Positions 17,130 to 26,293 of a stretch of DNA of 64,000 nt are shown here, piece by piece. The stretch lies in contig NZ_SJDV01000005.1 of assembly GCF_004332155.1 (NCBI RefSeq), positions 78,237-142,236 of the forward strand, written 5' to 3'. How positions within the stretch are numbered: the first letter of the stretch is position 1; each line of letters opens with the position of its first letter. Origin of the DNA: Gramella sp. KN1008. GTDB taxonomy: Bacteria; Bacteroidota; Bacteroidia; Flavobacteriales; Flavobacteriaceae. Under the pieces are notes generated by a model. It was not told the origin of the DNA. It saw only the letters and a list, made by a program, of their open reading frames with translations, and made no database searches. The position numbers and the translations under genes are program-made.

Positions 17130-18008
17130 ATGTTAACAAACTTTAAGCACCTCGTCGGTTTATTTTACCTTTTTGTAGGTATGTCATTCGCTCAAACCAG
17201 TATGGCTGATGGGGAAAGCAAGCTCAACAATGGAGAAATCGATGAAGCTAAAAAAATATTTCAGAACCATGAAAATAAGCCGAAAGCTATAGAGTTTTTG
17301 GGAGATATCGCCAGTTTTAATAAAAACTGGGATGAAGCCATAAAGCATTATAAAAACCTGGTGGAAAAAGATCCCGAAAATGCCATGTATAATTTTAAGC
17401 TGGGAGGTGCAATGGGAATGAAGGCTTATTATGGTTCTAAATTCCAGGCCGCATTGCTCCTCGGTGATATAAAAAAGTATTTGAAAAAAGCCGCTGAGCT
17501 TGATCCGCAACATACCGAGACAAGGAGAGCTCTGGTTGAGCTGTATATGCAGATTCCCAGTTTTATTGGGGGAAGTAGAGCAATAGCGGAAAGCTATGCT
17601 TCTGATCTGGATCGCTTAAATGAAGTTGATGCGCTTTTGGCTGACGCTTACATCTATAAATTTGAAAAGTACAGGGAACTTGCAGCTAACAAGTATAACG
17701 AAGCTATTAGGGCTGCCGTGAGAAAGCCTAATTTACTTACCAGGAATTATCTTAAATACGAATTGGGAGAGGCTGCGGCTATCTATGAAATACAGCTGGA
17801 GGAAGGAAAAAGGTTGTTGACCGAGTATATCCAAAATTACGGTTACAAAGACCTTAAAAGCCCTGCCTGGGCATACCTCCGTCTTGCTCAAATTGAAAGA
17901 GCGCAGAATAACCGGCAAGCTGCCTTAGATCATATTGAAAGATCTCTTGCCATAGATCCTGAATTCGAAAAAGCACTGGCTGAAAAACAAAAAATCCAAA
18001 GACTCTAA
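17130..18008 (+). CDS. Exported TPR-repeat protein
   Basis: A 292-residue protein with an N-terminal signal peptide (LVGLFYLFVGMSFAQ) and several tetratricopeptide repeats. Examples are AIEFLGDIASFNKNWDEAIKHY near residue 53, a central helical block, and AWAYLRLAQIERAQNNRQAAL with a final SLAIDPEFEKAL repeat. It is probably periplasmic, acting as a protein-protein scaffold. No enzyme motif is seen. It is divergent from the adhesin operon and 51 bases ahead of mpl, which has its own -7 box. I cannot assign a specific role. Confidence 0.8.
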   Translation: MLTNFKHLVGLFYLFVGMSFAQTSMADGESKLNNGEIDEAKKIFQNHENKPKAIEFLGDIASFNKNWDEAIKHYKNLVEKDPENAMYNFKLGGAMGMKAYYGSKFQAALLLGDIKKYLKKAAELDPQHTETRRALVELYMQIPSFIGGSRAIAESYASDLDRLNEVDALLADAYIYKFEKYRELAANKYNEAIRAAVRKPNLLTRNYLKYELGEAAAIYEIQLEEGKRLLTEYIQNYGYKDLKSPAWAYLRLAQIERAQNNRQAALDHIERSLAIDPEFEKALAEKQKIQRL

Positions 18009-18037
18009 TAATAGTCCTCTCGGCTCTTTCAAAATTT

Positions 18038-18045
18038 TATCTTTG
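18038..18045 (+). promoter_or_regulatory. -7 box of mpl
   Basis: TATCTTTG followed by CAC matches the TAnnTTTG consensus, 14 bases upstream of the mpl ATG. No clear TTG at the right distance is seen. Confidence 0.45.
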
Positions 18046-18059
18046 CACAAATTATTTCC

Positions 18060-19412
18060 ATGAAAATTCACTTTATTTCTATTGGAGGGAGTGCCATGCA
18101 TAGTCTGGCCATCGCCTTGAAAAAGAAAGGTCATGAAATTACGGGCAGCGATGATGCCATTTTTGAGCCTTCAAGATCAAAACTTGAAGCAAATGAATTG
18201 CTGCCGGAAAGTATGGGTTGGTTTCAGGAGAATATCACTTCGCAACTAGATGCAGTGATCCTCGGGATGCATGCGAAAGCCGATAACCCGGAATTGGAGA
18301 AAGCCAAAGAATTAGGTCTTAAAATATATTCCTACCCTGAGTTCTTATATGATCAGTCCAAAAACAAAACCAGGGTTGTAATTGGAGGTTCACATGGAAA
18401 GACCACAATTACTTCTATGATTCTTCATGTGATGAATTATCATGAAAGAGAAATCGATTATATGGTTGGGGCAACGGTGCAGGGACTGGAAAACCCTGTT
18501 AAGTTGACCGATGAAAATGACTTCATCTTAATAGAAGGGGATGAATATCTTTCTTCAGCGATAGACAGAAGACCGAAATTTCATTTATATAAGCCTAATA
18601 TCGCCCTTTTAAGTGGCATTGCCTGGGACCACATAAATGTTTTTCCCACTTATGAGAATTATGTAGAGCAGTTCAGGATTTTTATAGATTCGATTGTGAA
18701 TGGTGGGATTCTGGTTTACAATGAAGAGGATCCGGAGGTAAAGAGGCTGGCTGAAGAGTCTCAAAATCCCATCAGGAAACATCCTTATCACACACCCGAT
18801 TATCATACCGAAGGCAATGAGACAATTCTTGATGTGCCGGAAGGTGAATTGCCACTGGAGATATTTGGAAGACATAATCTTAATAATCTTGCCGGGGCCA
18901 AGTGGATCTGCCAGCATATGGGGATTGATGAAGATGATTTCTTTGAAGCGATTGCTACATTTAGAGGTGCTTCCAAACGTCTTGAAAAAATTGTCGAAAC
19001 CGGGTCTACTATTGTTTTCAAGGATTTCGCACATAGTCCATCCAAAGTTGCTGCAAGTACCGCCGCAGTAAGGGAGCAATACCCTGAAAAAAAGCTTGTA
19101 GCCTGTCTGGAATTGCATACATACAGCAGTCTGAATTCGGAGTTTCTGAAGGAATATAAAAATAGTCTGGAGCCGGCAGATGAAGCACTGGTGTTTTATT
19201 CACCAGATGCGGTCGCCATTAAGAAACTGGATCCCGTCACTATAGATCAGATCAAAGATGCATTTAATAAAAATGGTCTCAAGGTTTTTACTACCTCCGA
19301 AGGCTTTAAAGAAGAATTGAATAACCTTTCACTGGAGGATACCGTTTTATTACTGATGAGTAGTGGTAATTATGGAGGTTTGGATCTGGAGGAATTAAAA
19401 TCGGTTATTTAG
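18060..19412 (+). CDS. mpl: UDP-N-acetylmuramate:L-alanyl-gamma-D-glutamyl-meso-diaminopimelate ligase
   Basis: A 450-residue Mur-ligase family enzyme that reattaches the recovered murein tripeptide to UDP-MurNAc (peptidoglycan recycling, cytoplasm). It opens with the UDP-binding Rossmann segment MKIHFISIGGSAMHSLA. The ATP P-loop GGSHGKTT is at 109-116, the EGDEYLSS motif typical of Mpl/MurC lies near 160, and the third-domain KDFAHSPSK segment lies near 321. MurC is excluded by the shorter AMHSLA start and the Mpl-like signature. It is not in an obvious operon; radC follows after 60 bases. Confidence 0.93.
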   Translation: MKIHFISIGGSAMHSLAIALKKKGHEITGSDDAIFEPSRSKLEANELLPESMGWFQENITSQLDAVILGMHAKADNPELEKAKELGLKIYSYPEFLYDQSKNKTRVVIGGSHGKTTITSMILHVMNYHEREIDYMVGATVQGLENPVKLTDENDFILIEGDEYLSSAIDRRPKFHLYKPNIALLSGIAWDHINVFPTYENYVEQFRIFIDSIVNGGILVYNEEDPEVKRLAEESQNPIRKHPYHTPDYHTEGNETILDVPEGELPLEIFGRHNLNNLAGAKWICQHMGIDEDDFFEAIATFRGASKRLEKIVETGSTIVFKDFAHSPSKVAASTAAVREQYPEKKLVACLELHTYSSLNSEFLKEYKNSLEPADEALVFYSPDAVAIKKLDPVTIDQIKDAFNKNGLKVFTTSEGFKEELNNLSLEDTVLLLMSSGNYGGLDLEELKSVI

Positions 19413-19433
19413 TTAATTCATTTTCAATAGGTT

Positions 19434-19465
19434 TTGCTTCAATTTCGATCCATTGTTTATCTTTA
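19434..19465 (+). promoter_or_regulatory. Possible radC promoter
   Basis: TTG at 19434-19436 and TATCTTTA at 19458-19465 (one mismatch to TAnnTTTG) are separated by 21 bases, a little longer than usual. The box lies 7 bases before the radC ATG. Confidence 0.35.
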
Positions 19466-19472
19466 GCATAAG

Positions 19473-20171
19473 ATGAATAATGAAAGAATAAACCTCAGTA
19501 TTAAGAAATGGGCCGAGGATGACCGGCCCAGGGAAAAGTTGCTTCAGAAAGGAAAAGCCAGTCTCAGCGATTCGGAATTAATAGCTATTTTACTTGGCTC
19601 TGGGAGCAGGAATGAAAGTGCTGTTGAATTAAGTAAAAGAATTCTATCATCAACCCACCACAACCTGAATGAACTCGGAAAACTTTCCGTTAACCAATTG
19701 TGTAAGTTTAAGGGGATTGGACCTGCCAAAGCGGTAACAATTGTAGCAGCTCTTGAATTGGGAAGGCGCAGAAGACTTGAAGAAACTCTGGAACAGAAGA
19801 AAATAACTTCCAGTAATTCTGTGTACGAGATCATGCTACCTATTCTGGGAGAATTGCCACATGAGGAATTCTGGATCATCTACCTCAATAACAGCAATAA
19901 GATTATTGAACAATTTCAGGTGAGTAAAGGAGGTATTACCGGGACTTTGGTAGATGTGAGGATAACGCTTAAGAAAGCTCTGGAGCTTGGGGCTGTCTCG
20001 CTTATCCTGGTGCATAATCATCCGTCAGGGAATTTGAAAGCCAGCGAAGCAGATAAGCAGCTTACAAAAAAACTAAAAACTGCGGCAGAAAGTCTGGACA
20101 TCAAAGTTCTTGACCATCTTATTGTAACTGAAAAATCCTACCTTAGCTTTGCCGATGAAGGTATGCTTTAA
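19473..20171 (+). CDS. radC: RadC family protein (JAMM/MPN domain)
   Basis: A 232-residue RadC-type protein. A helix-hairpin-helix region (about 65-95, FKGIGPAKAVTIVAA) is followed by the JAMM metalloprotease-like domain with HNHPSG at 181-186 and a downstream Asp at 194 (SEAD). The family was named for DNA repair, but its biochemical function remains unclear. Chromosomal copies are common in Bacteroidota, so it is not by itself a mark of a mobile element. The gene ends 12 bases before the deacetylase-like gene, suggesting co-transcription. Confidence 0.93.
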   Translation: MNNERINLSIKKWAEDDRPREKLLQKGKASLSDSELIAILLGSGSRNESAVELSKRILSSTHHNLNELGKLSVNQLCKFKGIGPAKAVTIVAALELGRRRRLEETLEQKKITSSNSVYEIMLPILGELPHEEFWIIYLNNSNKIIEQFQVSKGGITGTLVDVRITLKKALELGAVSLILVHNHPSGNLKASEADKQLTKKLKTAAESLDIKVLDHLIVTEKSYLSFADEGML

Positions 20172-20183
20172 GATAGCTGTTGA

Positions 20184-21473
20184 ATGTTATTAATCTACAC
20201 CCAGAAAGTTACACCCAGAATTATGTATGTGTTCAAACATATTTGTACACATCTTTTGGGTATTCCTATTAAGTTCACTTCAAAAATTGAAGAATTTATC
20301 GCTCATGATGGGGCGAAGCTTTCTTACGGCAGGCAGGCTTTGGGTAACGAATTCTTTATACAAAAGGTAGACCTTTTGATGGAACAGGGCTTTTCAGAAC
20401 TGGAAATTAAAGTGCAGCCATGGGATGACACCCTATGTTTTTTCCCTGTTCCCGAAGCCAGTGATCTTCCTTTCGATATTTTTGCTGCTTCTTTTTATTT
20501 ATTAAGCAGATATGAAGAATACCTACCCCATGTGAAAGATGAAGCCGGACGCTTCCCGGCTGCTGAAAGTCTGGCATTCCAGGAAAGTTTCCTGCACAAG
20601 CCGGTAGTAGATATCTGGGCTCAGAAGTTCAGTGAGATATTATTAGATCGTTTTCCTAACCTCCAGGTGACTCAAAGAAAATTCAAATCGGGTTCCATTA
20701 TAACCTGTGAAAACACATTTGTCTTTAAGAACAAAGGGTTTTTGAGAAGTTTTATCGGGATGCTCCTTGATCTCGTCAGTCTTAATTTAGGCAGGGTGAT
20801 TGACAGACTTCAGGTATGGTCCAGGCTAAAAGATGATCCTTATGACATTTTTGATGATCTCATAGCTCTAATCAAAGAGCATAAGGTATATATGATGTTC
20901 ATGTTTCAACTGAGTGACTTTTCGATTTACGATCGCAATATTAGTCATAACCGTATCCCTCACAGAGCGGTGATCAAATCGGTGGCAGATTATACCAAGG
21001 TAGGACTGCTGATGGGTTACTATGCTATGGAAGAGATAAAAAGCCTTAGAAAGGAAAAACTCAGGATGGAAGAGATTGTGCATAGTCCTGTGGAGCATGC
21101 CATGAACTCAAAATTCAATCTAAGGTTGCCAGAAAATTATAATGACCTTATCGAACTTGAGATAAATAATGATCATTCAATGGGTTATCCTGATGTGCCT
21201 GGTTTCAGGGCGGGGACCTCTACACCCTTTCTATTTTACGATATAAATATGGAAATCACCACACCCTTAAAAGTGCATCCGTATGCATTTCACTCATCGG
21301 TGGTCCAAAGCATTCCGGAAAATAAACTGCGCGAAGACCTTAAACGAATGCTCCTGGAAGTAAAACAAGTAGGAGGAATTTTCAGGGGTGTATTTTTAAA
21401 TCACGATTTTTCCAGTTATTCCAATAAAAATTTATATTATTCCTATTTAAAGCAGATTCATGAAATTGAATGA
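20184..21473 (+). CDS. Polysaccharide deacetylase-like protein with degenerate active site
   Basis: A 429-residue protein that aligns along its length, from what I know of the family, with the large polysaccharide deacetylase-like proteins of Bacteroidota. Landmarks include PWDDTLCFFPV, YLLSRYEEYLP, KGFLRS, FRAGTSTPF and the DHSMGYPDVPGF segment. The expected metal and catalytic positions look lost. The usual DID near the KGFLR segment reads TCEN, the HPSY stretch reads LMGY, the RQHFLK region reads EHAMNSK, and the late MDGTL region reads FHSSV. It is therefore probably a non-catalytic member. The gene follows radC by 12 bases and its end overlaps the HAD phosphatase start by 14 bases, so the three are probably one operon. 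Confidence 0.75.
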   Translation: MLLIYTQKVTPRIMYVFKHICTHLLGIPIKFTSKIEEFIAHDGAKLSYGRQALGNEFFIQKVDLLMEQGFSELEIKVQPWDDTLCFFPVPEASDLPFDIFAASFYLLSRYEEYLPHVKDEAGRFPAAESLAFQESFLHKPVVDIWAQKFSEILLDRFPNLQVTQRKFKSGSIITCENTFVFKNKGFLRSFIGMLLDLVSLNLGRVIDRLQVWSRLKDDPYDIFDDLIALIKEHKVYMMFMFQLSDFSIYDRNISHNRIPHRAVIKSVADYTKVGLLMGYYAMEEIKSLRKEKLRMEEIVHSPVEHAMNSKFNLRLPENYNDLIELEINNDHSMGYPDVPGFRAGTSTPFLFYDINMEITTPLKVHPYAFHSSVVQSIPENKLREDLKRMLLEVKQVGGIFRGVFLNHDFSSYSNKNLYYSYLKQIHEIE

Positions 21474-22149
21474 TATAGAACATATTTTTTTCGACCTGGA
21501 TCATACTCTGTGGGATTTTGACCGGAATTCTGCGCTTGCCTTCAGGGAAATATTTAAGAAGCAATCCCTGGAGATAGATCTGGAGGGTTTTCTGGAAGTC
21601 TATAAACCAATAAACTTTAAATACTGGGAGCTATATCGTAATAATTCGGTAAGTAAGGAAGCATTGAGATACGGGCGGTTGAAAGAAAGTTTTGATTCCC
21701 TTCGGTTTGAAGCCTGCGATACAACTATCAATTCCATTGCCGACGATTATATAGAATATTTGCCAAATAATAATCATCTTCTTGAAGGTAGTATTGAAAT
21801 TCTGGAACATTTAAGCAGAATCTATAAACTTCATATTATCACCAATGGTTTTGAGGAGGTTCAGCAAAGAAAGATGGTAAACTCTGGTATATTCGATTTT
21901 TTTCAGACTGTCACCACTTCCGAAGAGGCCGGAGTGAAAAAGCCACATCCGCAGATCTTTGAAAAGGCCTTGCAGAAATGTGAAGCTTTACCTCAAAAAT
22001 CGGTTATGATTGGCGATAATCTTGAGGCCGATATTGTAGGGGCCTCACAATTCGGTTTGCACGCTATTTACCTTGATATCACTGATCAAGTTTCTCAAAA
22101 TCAGTTTCCCCAGATCAAAAAGTTAAAAGAGCTCCTTAATTATTTATAA
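21460..22149 (+). CDS. yjjG: YjjG family HAD nucleotidase (noncanonical pyrimidine 5'-nucleotidase)
   Basis: A 229-residue haloacid dehalogenase phosphatase. Motif I is DLDHT at residues 12-16, motif II TNGF near 128, motif III lysine in VKKPHPQIF, and motif IV GDNLEAD. The TLWDFDRNSALAF start and KPHPQIFEKAL region fit the YjjG family, which dephosphorylates noncanonical pyrimidine nucleotides such as 5-substituted dUMP. Substrate choice is inferred from the family. Its start overlaps the end of the preceding gene by 14 bases, indicating translational coupling. Confidence 0.85.
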   Translation: MKLNDIEHIFFDLDHTLWDFDRNSALAFREIFKKQSLEIDLEGFLEVYKPINFKYWELYRNNSVSKEALRYGRLKESFDSLRFEACDTTINSIADDYIEYLPNNNHLLEGSIEILEHLSRIYKLHIITNGFEEVQQRKMVNSGIFDFFQTVTTSEEAGVKKPHPQIFEKALQKCEALPQKSVMIGDNLEADIVGASQFGLHAIYLDITDQVSQNQFPQIKKLKELLNYL

Positions 22150-22189
22150 CAATAAAGAATGGGTATTTTCGTTTGGCAAAGAAAGCCTG

Positions 22190-22741
22190 ATGTTACCCCA
22201 TAGACTGAAAATCATACCAATATTAGTGGCAGGATTGAGCCTTTCACTGATTTCCTGTTTCAAGGATGTTGATTTTGGTCAGGCTAAGGATATAGAACTG
22301 ACACCCGATCTGGATGTCGATCTGCTCTTTTATCAGCTTAATGAAAATGATTTCCTTGATTCTGAAACAAATGCATATTCCCCTGTAATTCGTGATACCG
22401 TAAGACTTGAATTTCTTGATGACGACTATATTCAGGATGGTCTTATGTATGCTGAATTCCATTTTCGGCATGAAAATAGCTTTCCGAACGAGATAAAAAG
22501 TAAAATCCGGTTTTTAAACAATAATGGCCGCGAACAGTTTAGTGTGAATTACACTATTCCTGCGGGGGCTACAGATTCTATCGCGGTGATGGATACGATA
22601 CATGTCATGGAGGGAAGCAATATTGTTAAGGTGAGGCGATCTATCCAAATGCTTGTGGAACTGGAGATGATAGATGGAGGAAAGGATATTGAAGGCAAAC
22701 TTGACTTTTCTTCAAAAGGTCTGTTCAAGTTTGAATTTTAA
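22190..22741 (+). CDS. Predicted lipoprotein of unknown function
   Basis: A 183-residue protein with a lipoprotein signal (LSLSLISC, Cys at about 23) and a mature beta-rich region (VDLLFYQLNENDF, VRLEFLDDDYIQDGLMYAEFHF). I do not recognise a named domain. The stop codon (22739-22741) abuts the start of the DUF5723 gene at 22743, so the two are probably co-translated. The set looks like an envelope operon: lipoprotein, beta-barrel protein and an acidic exported protein. A one-mismatch -7 box (TATTTTCG, 22164-22171) lies upstream. Confidence 0.7.
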   Translation: MLPHRLKIIPILVAGLSLSLISCFKDVDFGQAKDIELTPDLDVDLLFYQLNENDFLDSETNAYSPVIRDTVRLEFLDDDYIQDGLMYAEFHFRHENSFPNEIKSKIRFLNNNGREQFSVNYTIPAGATDSIAVMDTIHVMEGSNIVKVRRSIQMLVELEMIDGGKDIEGKLDFSSKGLFKFEF

Positions 22742-22742
22742 T

Positions 22743-24152
22743 ATGCGGAATAAGATCCTGATATTATTTCTTTTTACTTCAGTTTTGTGTTTTGGTCAGA
22801 ACAGACCCTTGCTGTACAATGTAGATGATCTTCCTCAGGCTCTTTTGCAAAATCCAGGTACCAGAATTGACTTTACAAGGCATATAGGAGTTCCTTTTTT
22901 TTCCCAGATCCATATTTTTGCCGGTTCAACTGGGGTCACTGCTCATGATATTTTTAGTGATGAAAACCCCAATGTTAACCAGCGGGTTCAGAATGTAATG
23001 CAGAGGATAACTGCTGGAGATTACTTTTCGGTTAACGAACAGTGGGAGATCCTTTCCTTTGGATGGAAGGTGGGAGAAAGGGGCTACGTATCAGCCGGGT
23101 TGTATCAGGAGCTGGACGTATTTGCCTATTTCCCTAAAGATCCGGCAGTACTCGCTTTTGAGGGAAATGCGGATTATATAGGGCAGGACTTTAATTTTTC
23201 TGATGCTAATTTTACGGGTGAAGTGCTTACTACTTATCACCTGGGCTATAATTATAAGGTGGATCCCAAACTTTCGGTAGGAGCACGGGCAAAGTTATAT
23301 TCAGGAATCTTTAATGTGGAAAGCACAAAGAATGACGGTGCTTTCAGAACAATTGAAACTCCCAATGGGCCAAATTTTTACAGGCATGAGCTAGATGGCC
23401 TTGATGTTCTTGTGAATACGTCTGGATATGCCTCTTTAAAGGAACGGGATAGCATGACGGTAGATCAGGCGGTAGCAGAACTTTTGAGTCGGTCTTTTTT
23501 CGGACAGAATGTTGGAGTGGGAATAGATCTTGGCTTCAATTACAGGGTCACCGAGCAGTTTGCAATCAACGCATCTATTCAGGACCTTGGTTTAATGTTT
23601 CACCAGAAGGATGTTGAAAATTACCATTATTTCGGATCCTATGGCACCAATGGTCTGGAACCTTTATTTCCTGAGCTGGACAGCAATCAGGCCACAATTC
23701 CGTATTGGGAGGTATTTGAAGAGCAACTGGATGCAAATCTTAAGGATGAGACCACCTATACCGAATATAACACCTGGCGCCCTCTTAAGTTCAATGCTTC
23801 TTTTGAGTTTGGTACCGGAAAGTCCATCCTTCCCTGTGATTATCTTATAAGTAAGAAACCGCGGTATATGAACCTTTTTGGGATGCTTATATCCGGCGTG
23901 AACAGGAGTAAAGGGCCTACCTATGGTGTGACGGCCTACTGGGACCGAAAGGTCAACGATAATCTGCGCTTTCGGCTTGCCTACGGCGTAGATGATTATA
24001 GTCTCACTAAACTGGGCTTAATGGTATCTTCCCGTTTTAAGAATTTTAATATTTATCTTTCGGCCAATGATATTATTGGTTATACTAACTTAGCAAAAGC
24101 AAACAGTGCTTCCCTGCAATTGGGGATGCAATTTATATTTAAAGACCTATGA
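22743..24152 (+). CDS. DUF5723-like outer-membrane beta-barrel protein
   Basis: A 469-residue exported protein. A signal peptide (MRNKILILFLFTSVLCFGQ) is followed by a PorP-like start (LLYNVDDLPQALLQNPGTR) and repeated amphipathic beta-strand segments to a terminal FIFKDL. It resembles DUF5723 proteins, a set of predicted outer-membrane barrels in Bacteroidota with no proven role. I chose the ATG at 22743 because it gives a clean signal peptide; longer frames from 22674 lie inside the upstream gene. The stop overlaps the next start as ATGA at 24149-24152. Confidence 0.75.
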   Translation: MRNKILILFLFTSVLCFGQNRPLLYNVDDLPQALLQNPGTRIDFTRHIGVPFFSQIHIFAGSTGVTAHDIFSDENPNVNQRVQNVMQRITAGDYFSVNEQWEILSFGWKVGERGYVSAGLYQELDVFAYFPKDPAVLAFEGNADYIGQDFNFSDANFTGEVLTTYHLGYNYKVDPKLSVGARAKLYSGIFNVESTKNDGAFRTIETPNGPNFYRHELDGLDVLVNTSGYASLKERDSMTVDQAVAELLSRSFFGQNVGVGIDLGFNYRVTEQFAINASIQDLGLMFHQKDVENYHYFGSYGTNGLEPLFPELDSNQATIPYWEVFEEQLDANLKDETTYTEYNTWRPLKFNASFEFGTGKSILPCDYLISKKPRYMNLFGMLISGVNRSKGPTYGVTAYWDRKVNDNLRFRLAYGVDDYSLTKLGLMVSSRFKNFNIYLSANDIIGYTNLAKANSASLQLGMQFIFKDL

Positions 24153-25012
24153 GAAATTTACTTGTGGCATTTTTCAGCTTCGGAATAATTTTTATTTCAT
24201 CAGCCCAGAGCCTGGATCAGTACAAATATATTCTGATCCCTAAAACATATGAATTCACTGGGGATGTTGACCAATACCGCCTTAATTCACTTACAAAATT
24301 CCTTTTCGAAAAGGAGGGTTTCAATACATATATGAAAATAGGAGAGAAGCCTGAAGATCTTAGAAAGGATCCCTGTCTTGCCTTGGATACCAAAGTTGAA
24401 AATAATTCAGGTCTCTTCGTTACAAAATTAGTGCTCATACTTGAAGACTGCTATGGCAATGAGGTATTTCGTTCCGAAGAGGGAAGGAGCAGGGAAAAGG
24501 AATATGAAGTTGCCTATAAGGAAGCCTTGAGAGATGCTTTCAAGTCAATAAAAGAGCTTGATTACGCATATCAACCATCTGCCATTGATAAAGGTGAAAG
24601 TATTTCCGCAAAGCTTTCCCTGCCGGGAAAAATAGAAGTGGACGAGGAGGAGATGGAAGAAGAAGAGGTGGAAGAAGTTATTGAGGAAATTGCAGAAAAA
24701 GAGCTTGAGGAAGCTGAAGAAGAGGAAGGGGAATTATCTGATTTACAGATCGAAGGAACCAAAAAGTATCTGTATGCAGGCAAAACTTATTCTTTAAAGG
24801 AAACTTCAGAGGGATATGGTTTATACCCGGAAAATACTTCCGAGCCTATTGCTATTCTTATAGAGACCGAAGGAGGTAAAAGCTTTATCTATAATTCCCT
24901 TACCAATCAGGGGATAGCCTATTTTGATGCTGATAATAATCTAATCGTTGAATATTTCAGCAGACAGGAAAACAAAAAGGTAATGCTCAAATACGAATTA
25001 GAGAATCAATAA
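24149..25012 (+). CDS. Exported protein with long acidic linker, function unknown
   Basis: A 287-residue protein with a signal peptide (AFFSFGIIFISSAQS). An N-terminal alpha/beta region (about 22-140) is followed by a strongly acidic Glu-rich linker at about 165-200 and a C-terminal beta-rich domain (about 205-287, KKYLYAGKTYSLKET, SFIYNSLTNQGIAYFD). I do not recognise a family. It is translationally coupled to the DUF5723 gene through a 4-base ATGA overlap, so it probably works with that barrel in the envelope. Its last 7 bases overlap the convergent rarA gene. Confidence 0.7.
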   Translation: MRNLLVAFFSFGIIFISSAQSLDQYKYILIPKTYEFTGDVDQYRLNSLTKFLFEKEGFNTYMKIGEKPEDLRKDPCLALDTKVENNSGLFVTKLVLILEDCYGNEVFRSEEGRSREKEYEVAYKEALRDAFKSIKELDYAYQPSAIDKGESISAKLSLPGKIEVDEEEMEEEEVEEVIEEIAEKELEEAEEEEGELSDLQIEGTKKYLYAGKTYSLKETSEGYGLYPENTSEPIAILIETEGGKSFIYNSLTNQGIAYFDADNNLIVEYFSRQENKKVMLKYELENQ

Positions 25013-26280
25013 CCGTATTTCTTTTTCCATCTTTTTCTAAGGAATTCTCTTTGGGCATTTTCTCTCTGATTATTGCCTGGTTGGTATAATGTTGTGTTCT
25101 TAACTTCTTCAGGCATAAATTCGGCTTCCACAAAATTGCCTTCATGGTTATGAGCATACTTGTAATCTTTTCCGTAGCCTATATCTTTCATGAGCTTTGT
25201 TGGCGCATTTCTGATAGCCAGCGGAACAGATAGATTGCCGGTTTTCTTTACCAAACGCTGAGCTTCATTTATAGCCATATACGAGGCATTGCTTTTTGGA
25301 GAGGTGGCAAGATAGGTTACACACTGGCTAAGGATGATCCTTGCTTCCGGATAACCTATGGTGTTTACAGCCTGAAAGCAATTGTTAGCGATTACCAGAG
25401 CGGTTGGATTTGCGTTGCCTATATCTTCACTTGCTAAAATAAGAAGCCTTCGGGCAATGAATTTTACATCCTCACCGCCTTCTATCATCCTTGCCAGCCA
25501 GTACACGGCAGCATTGGGGTCGCTTCCCCGAATGGATTTGATAAAAGCTGAAATTATGTCGTAATGTTGTTCTCCTGTCTTGTCATATAAAACTGTGTTT
25601 TGCTGTACTTTGGAAAGCACCAGATCGTTGGTGATCTCAGTATTCTGACCTTCTGAAGTTACTACCAGTTCAAATATGTTAAGTAGTTTTCTGGCATCAC
25701 CGCCGCTTAGACGGAGAAGGGCTTCAGTTTCCTTCAACTTTACTTTTTTTGCCGAAATGATTTCATCATCCTTCATAGCCCTCTTGAGCAAAACGATGAG
25801 GTCTTCTTTTGAAAATGGTTTCAGAATATAGACCTGACACCTAGAAAGCAATGCTGAAATGACCTCAAAACTGGGATTTTCAGTAGTTGCTCCAATCAGC
25901 GTTACCCAGCCCTTTTCAACCGCGCCTAATAATGAATCCTGCTGCGATTTACTAAAACGGTGTATCTCGTCAATAAAAAGAATTGGGCTTTTTGTGGTAA
26001 AAAGCCCTTCGCTTTTCTTCGCTTTTTCAATGACCTCCCTAACATCCTTAACTCCACTACTTATAGCACTTAGGGTATAAAATGGCCTGCCAGATTCATT
26101 GGCGATAATATTTGCCAGAGTGGTTTTACCAACACCGGGAGGACCCCAGAATATCATTGAAGGAATCATTCCCTGTTTGATCTGTTTTCGTAGGGGTCCG
26201 TTTTCTCCAATAAGATGTGGCTGACTAAGATAGTCGTCTAAGGTTTTTGGTCGAAGTCTTTCAGCCAGAGGTTGATTCAT
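25006..26280 (-). CDS. rarA: Replication-associated recombination protein A (AAA+ ATPase)
   Basis: A 424-residue RarA/MgsA protein, a clamp-loader-like AAA+ ATPase acting at stalled replication forks. The Walker A motif GPPGVGKTT is at 46-54 and Walker B FIDEIH at 102-107. Sensor 1 ATTENPSF lies near 136. The C-terminal MgsA-type tetramerisation region has YWLARMIEGGEDVKFIARR. Length and domain order are normal. The gene is convergent and overlapping with the acidic exported protein, and divergent from the rhomboid gene with only 13 bases between starts. Confidence 0.95.
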   Translation of the reverse strand: MNQPLAERLRPKTLDDYLSQPHLIGENGPLRKQIKQGMIPSMIFWGPPGVGKTTLANIIANESGRPFYTLSAISSGVKDVREVIEKAKKSEGLFTTKSPILFIDEIHRFSKSQQDSLLGAVEKGWVTLIGATTENPSFEVISALLSRCQVYILKPFSKEDLIVLLKRAMKDDEIISAKKVKLKETEALLRLSGGDARKLLNIFELVVTSEGQNTEITNDLVLSKVQQNTVLYDKTGEQHYDIISAFIKSIRGSDPNAAVYWLARMIEGGEDVKFIARRLLILASEDIGNANPTALVIANNCFQAVNTIGYPEARIILSQCVTYLATSPKSNASYMAINEAQRLVKKTGNLSVPLAIRNAPTKLMKDIGYGKDYKYAHNHEGNFVEAEFMPEEVKNTTLYQPGNNQRENAQREFLRKRWKKKYGY

Positions 26281-26293
26281 AGAAGAGTTTTAA

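Noticed and set aside
19473..20171. radC as a sign of a genomic island
   Set aside because: RadC-like genes also occur on mobile elements, but here there is no integrase, transposase, att repeat or change in base composition nearby.
24571..24783. Ser-rich open frame on the minus strand
   Set aside because: It is the reverse image of the Glu-rich linker codons (GAA/GAG read as TTC/CTC) in the plus-strand gene.
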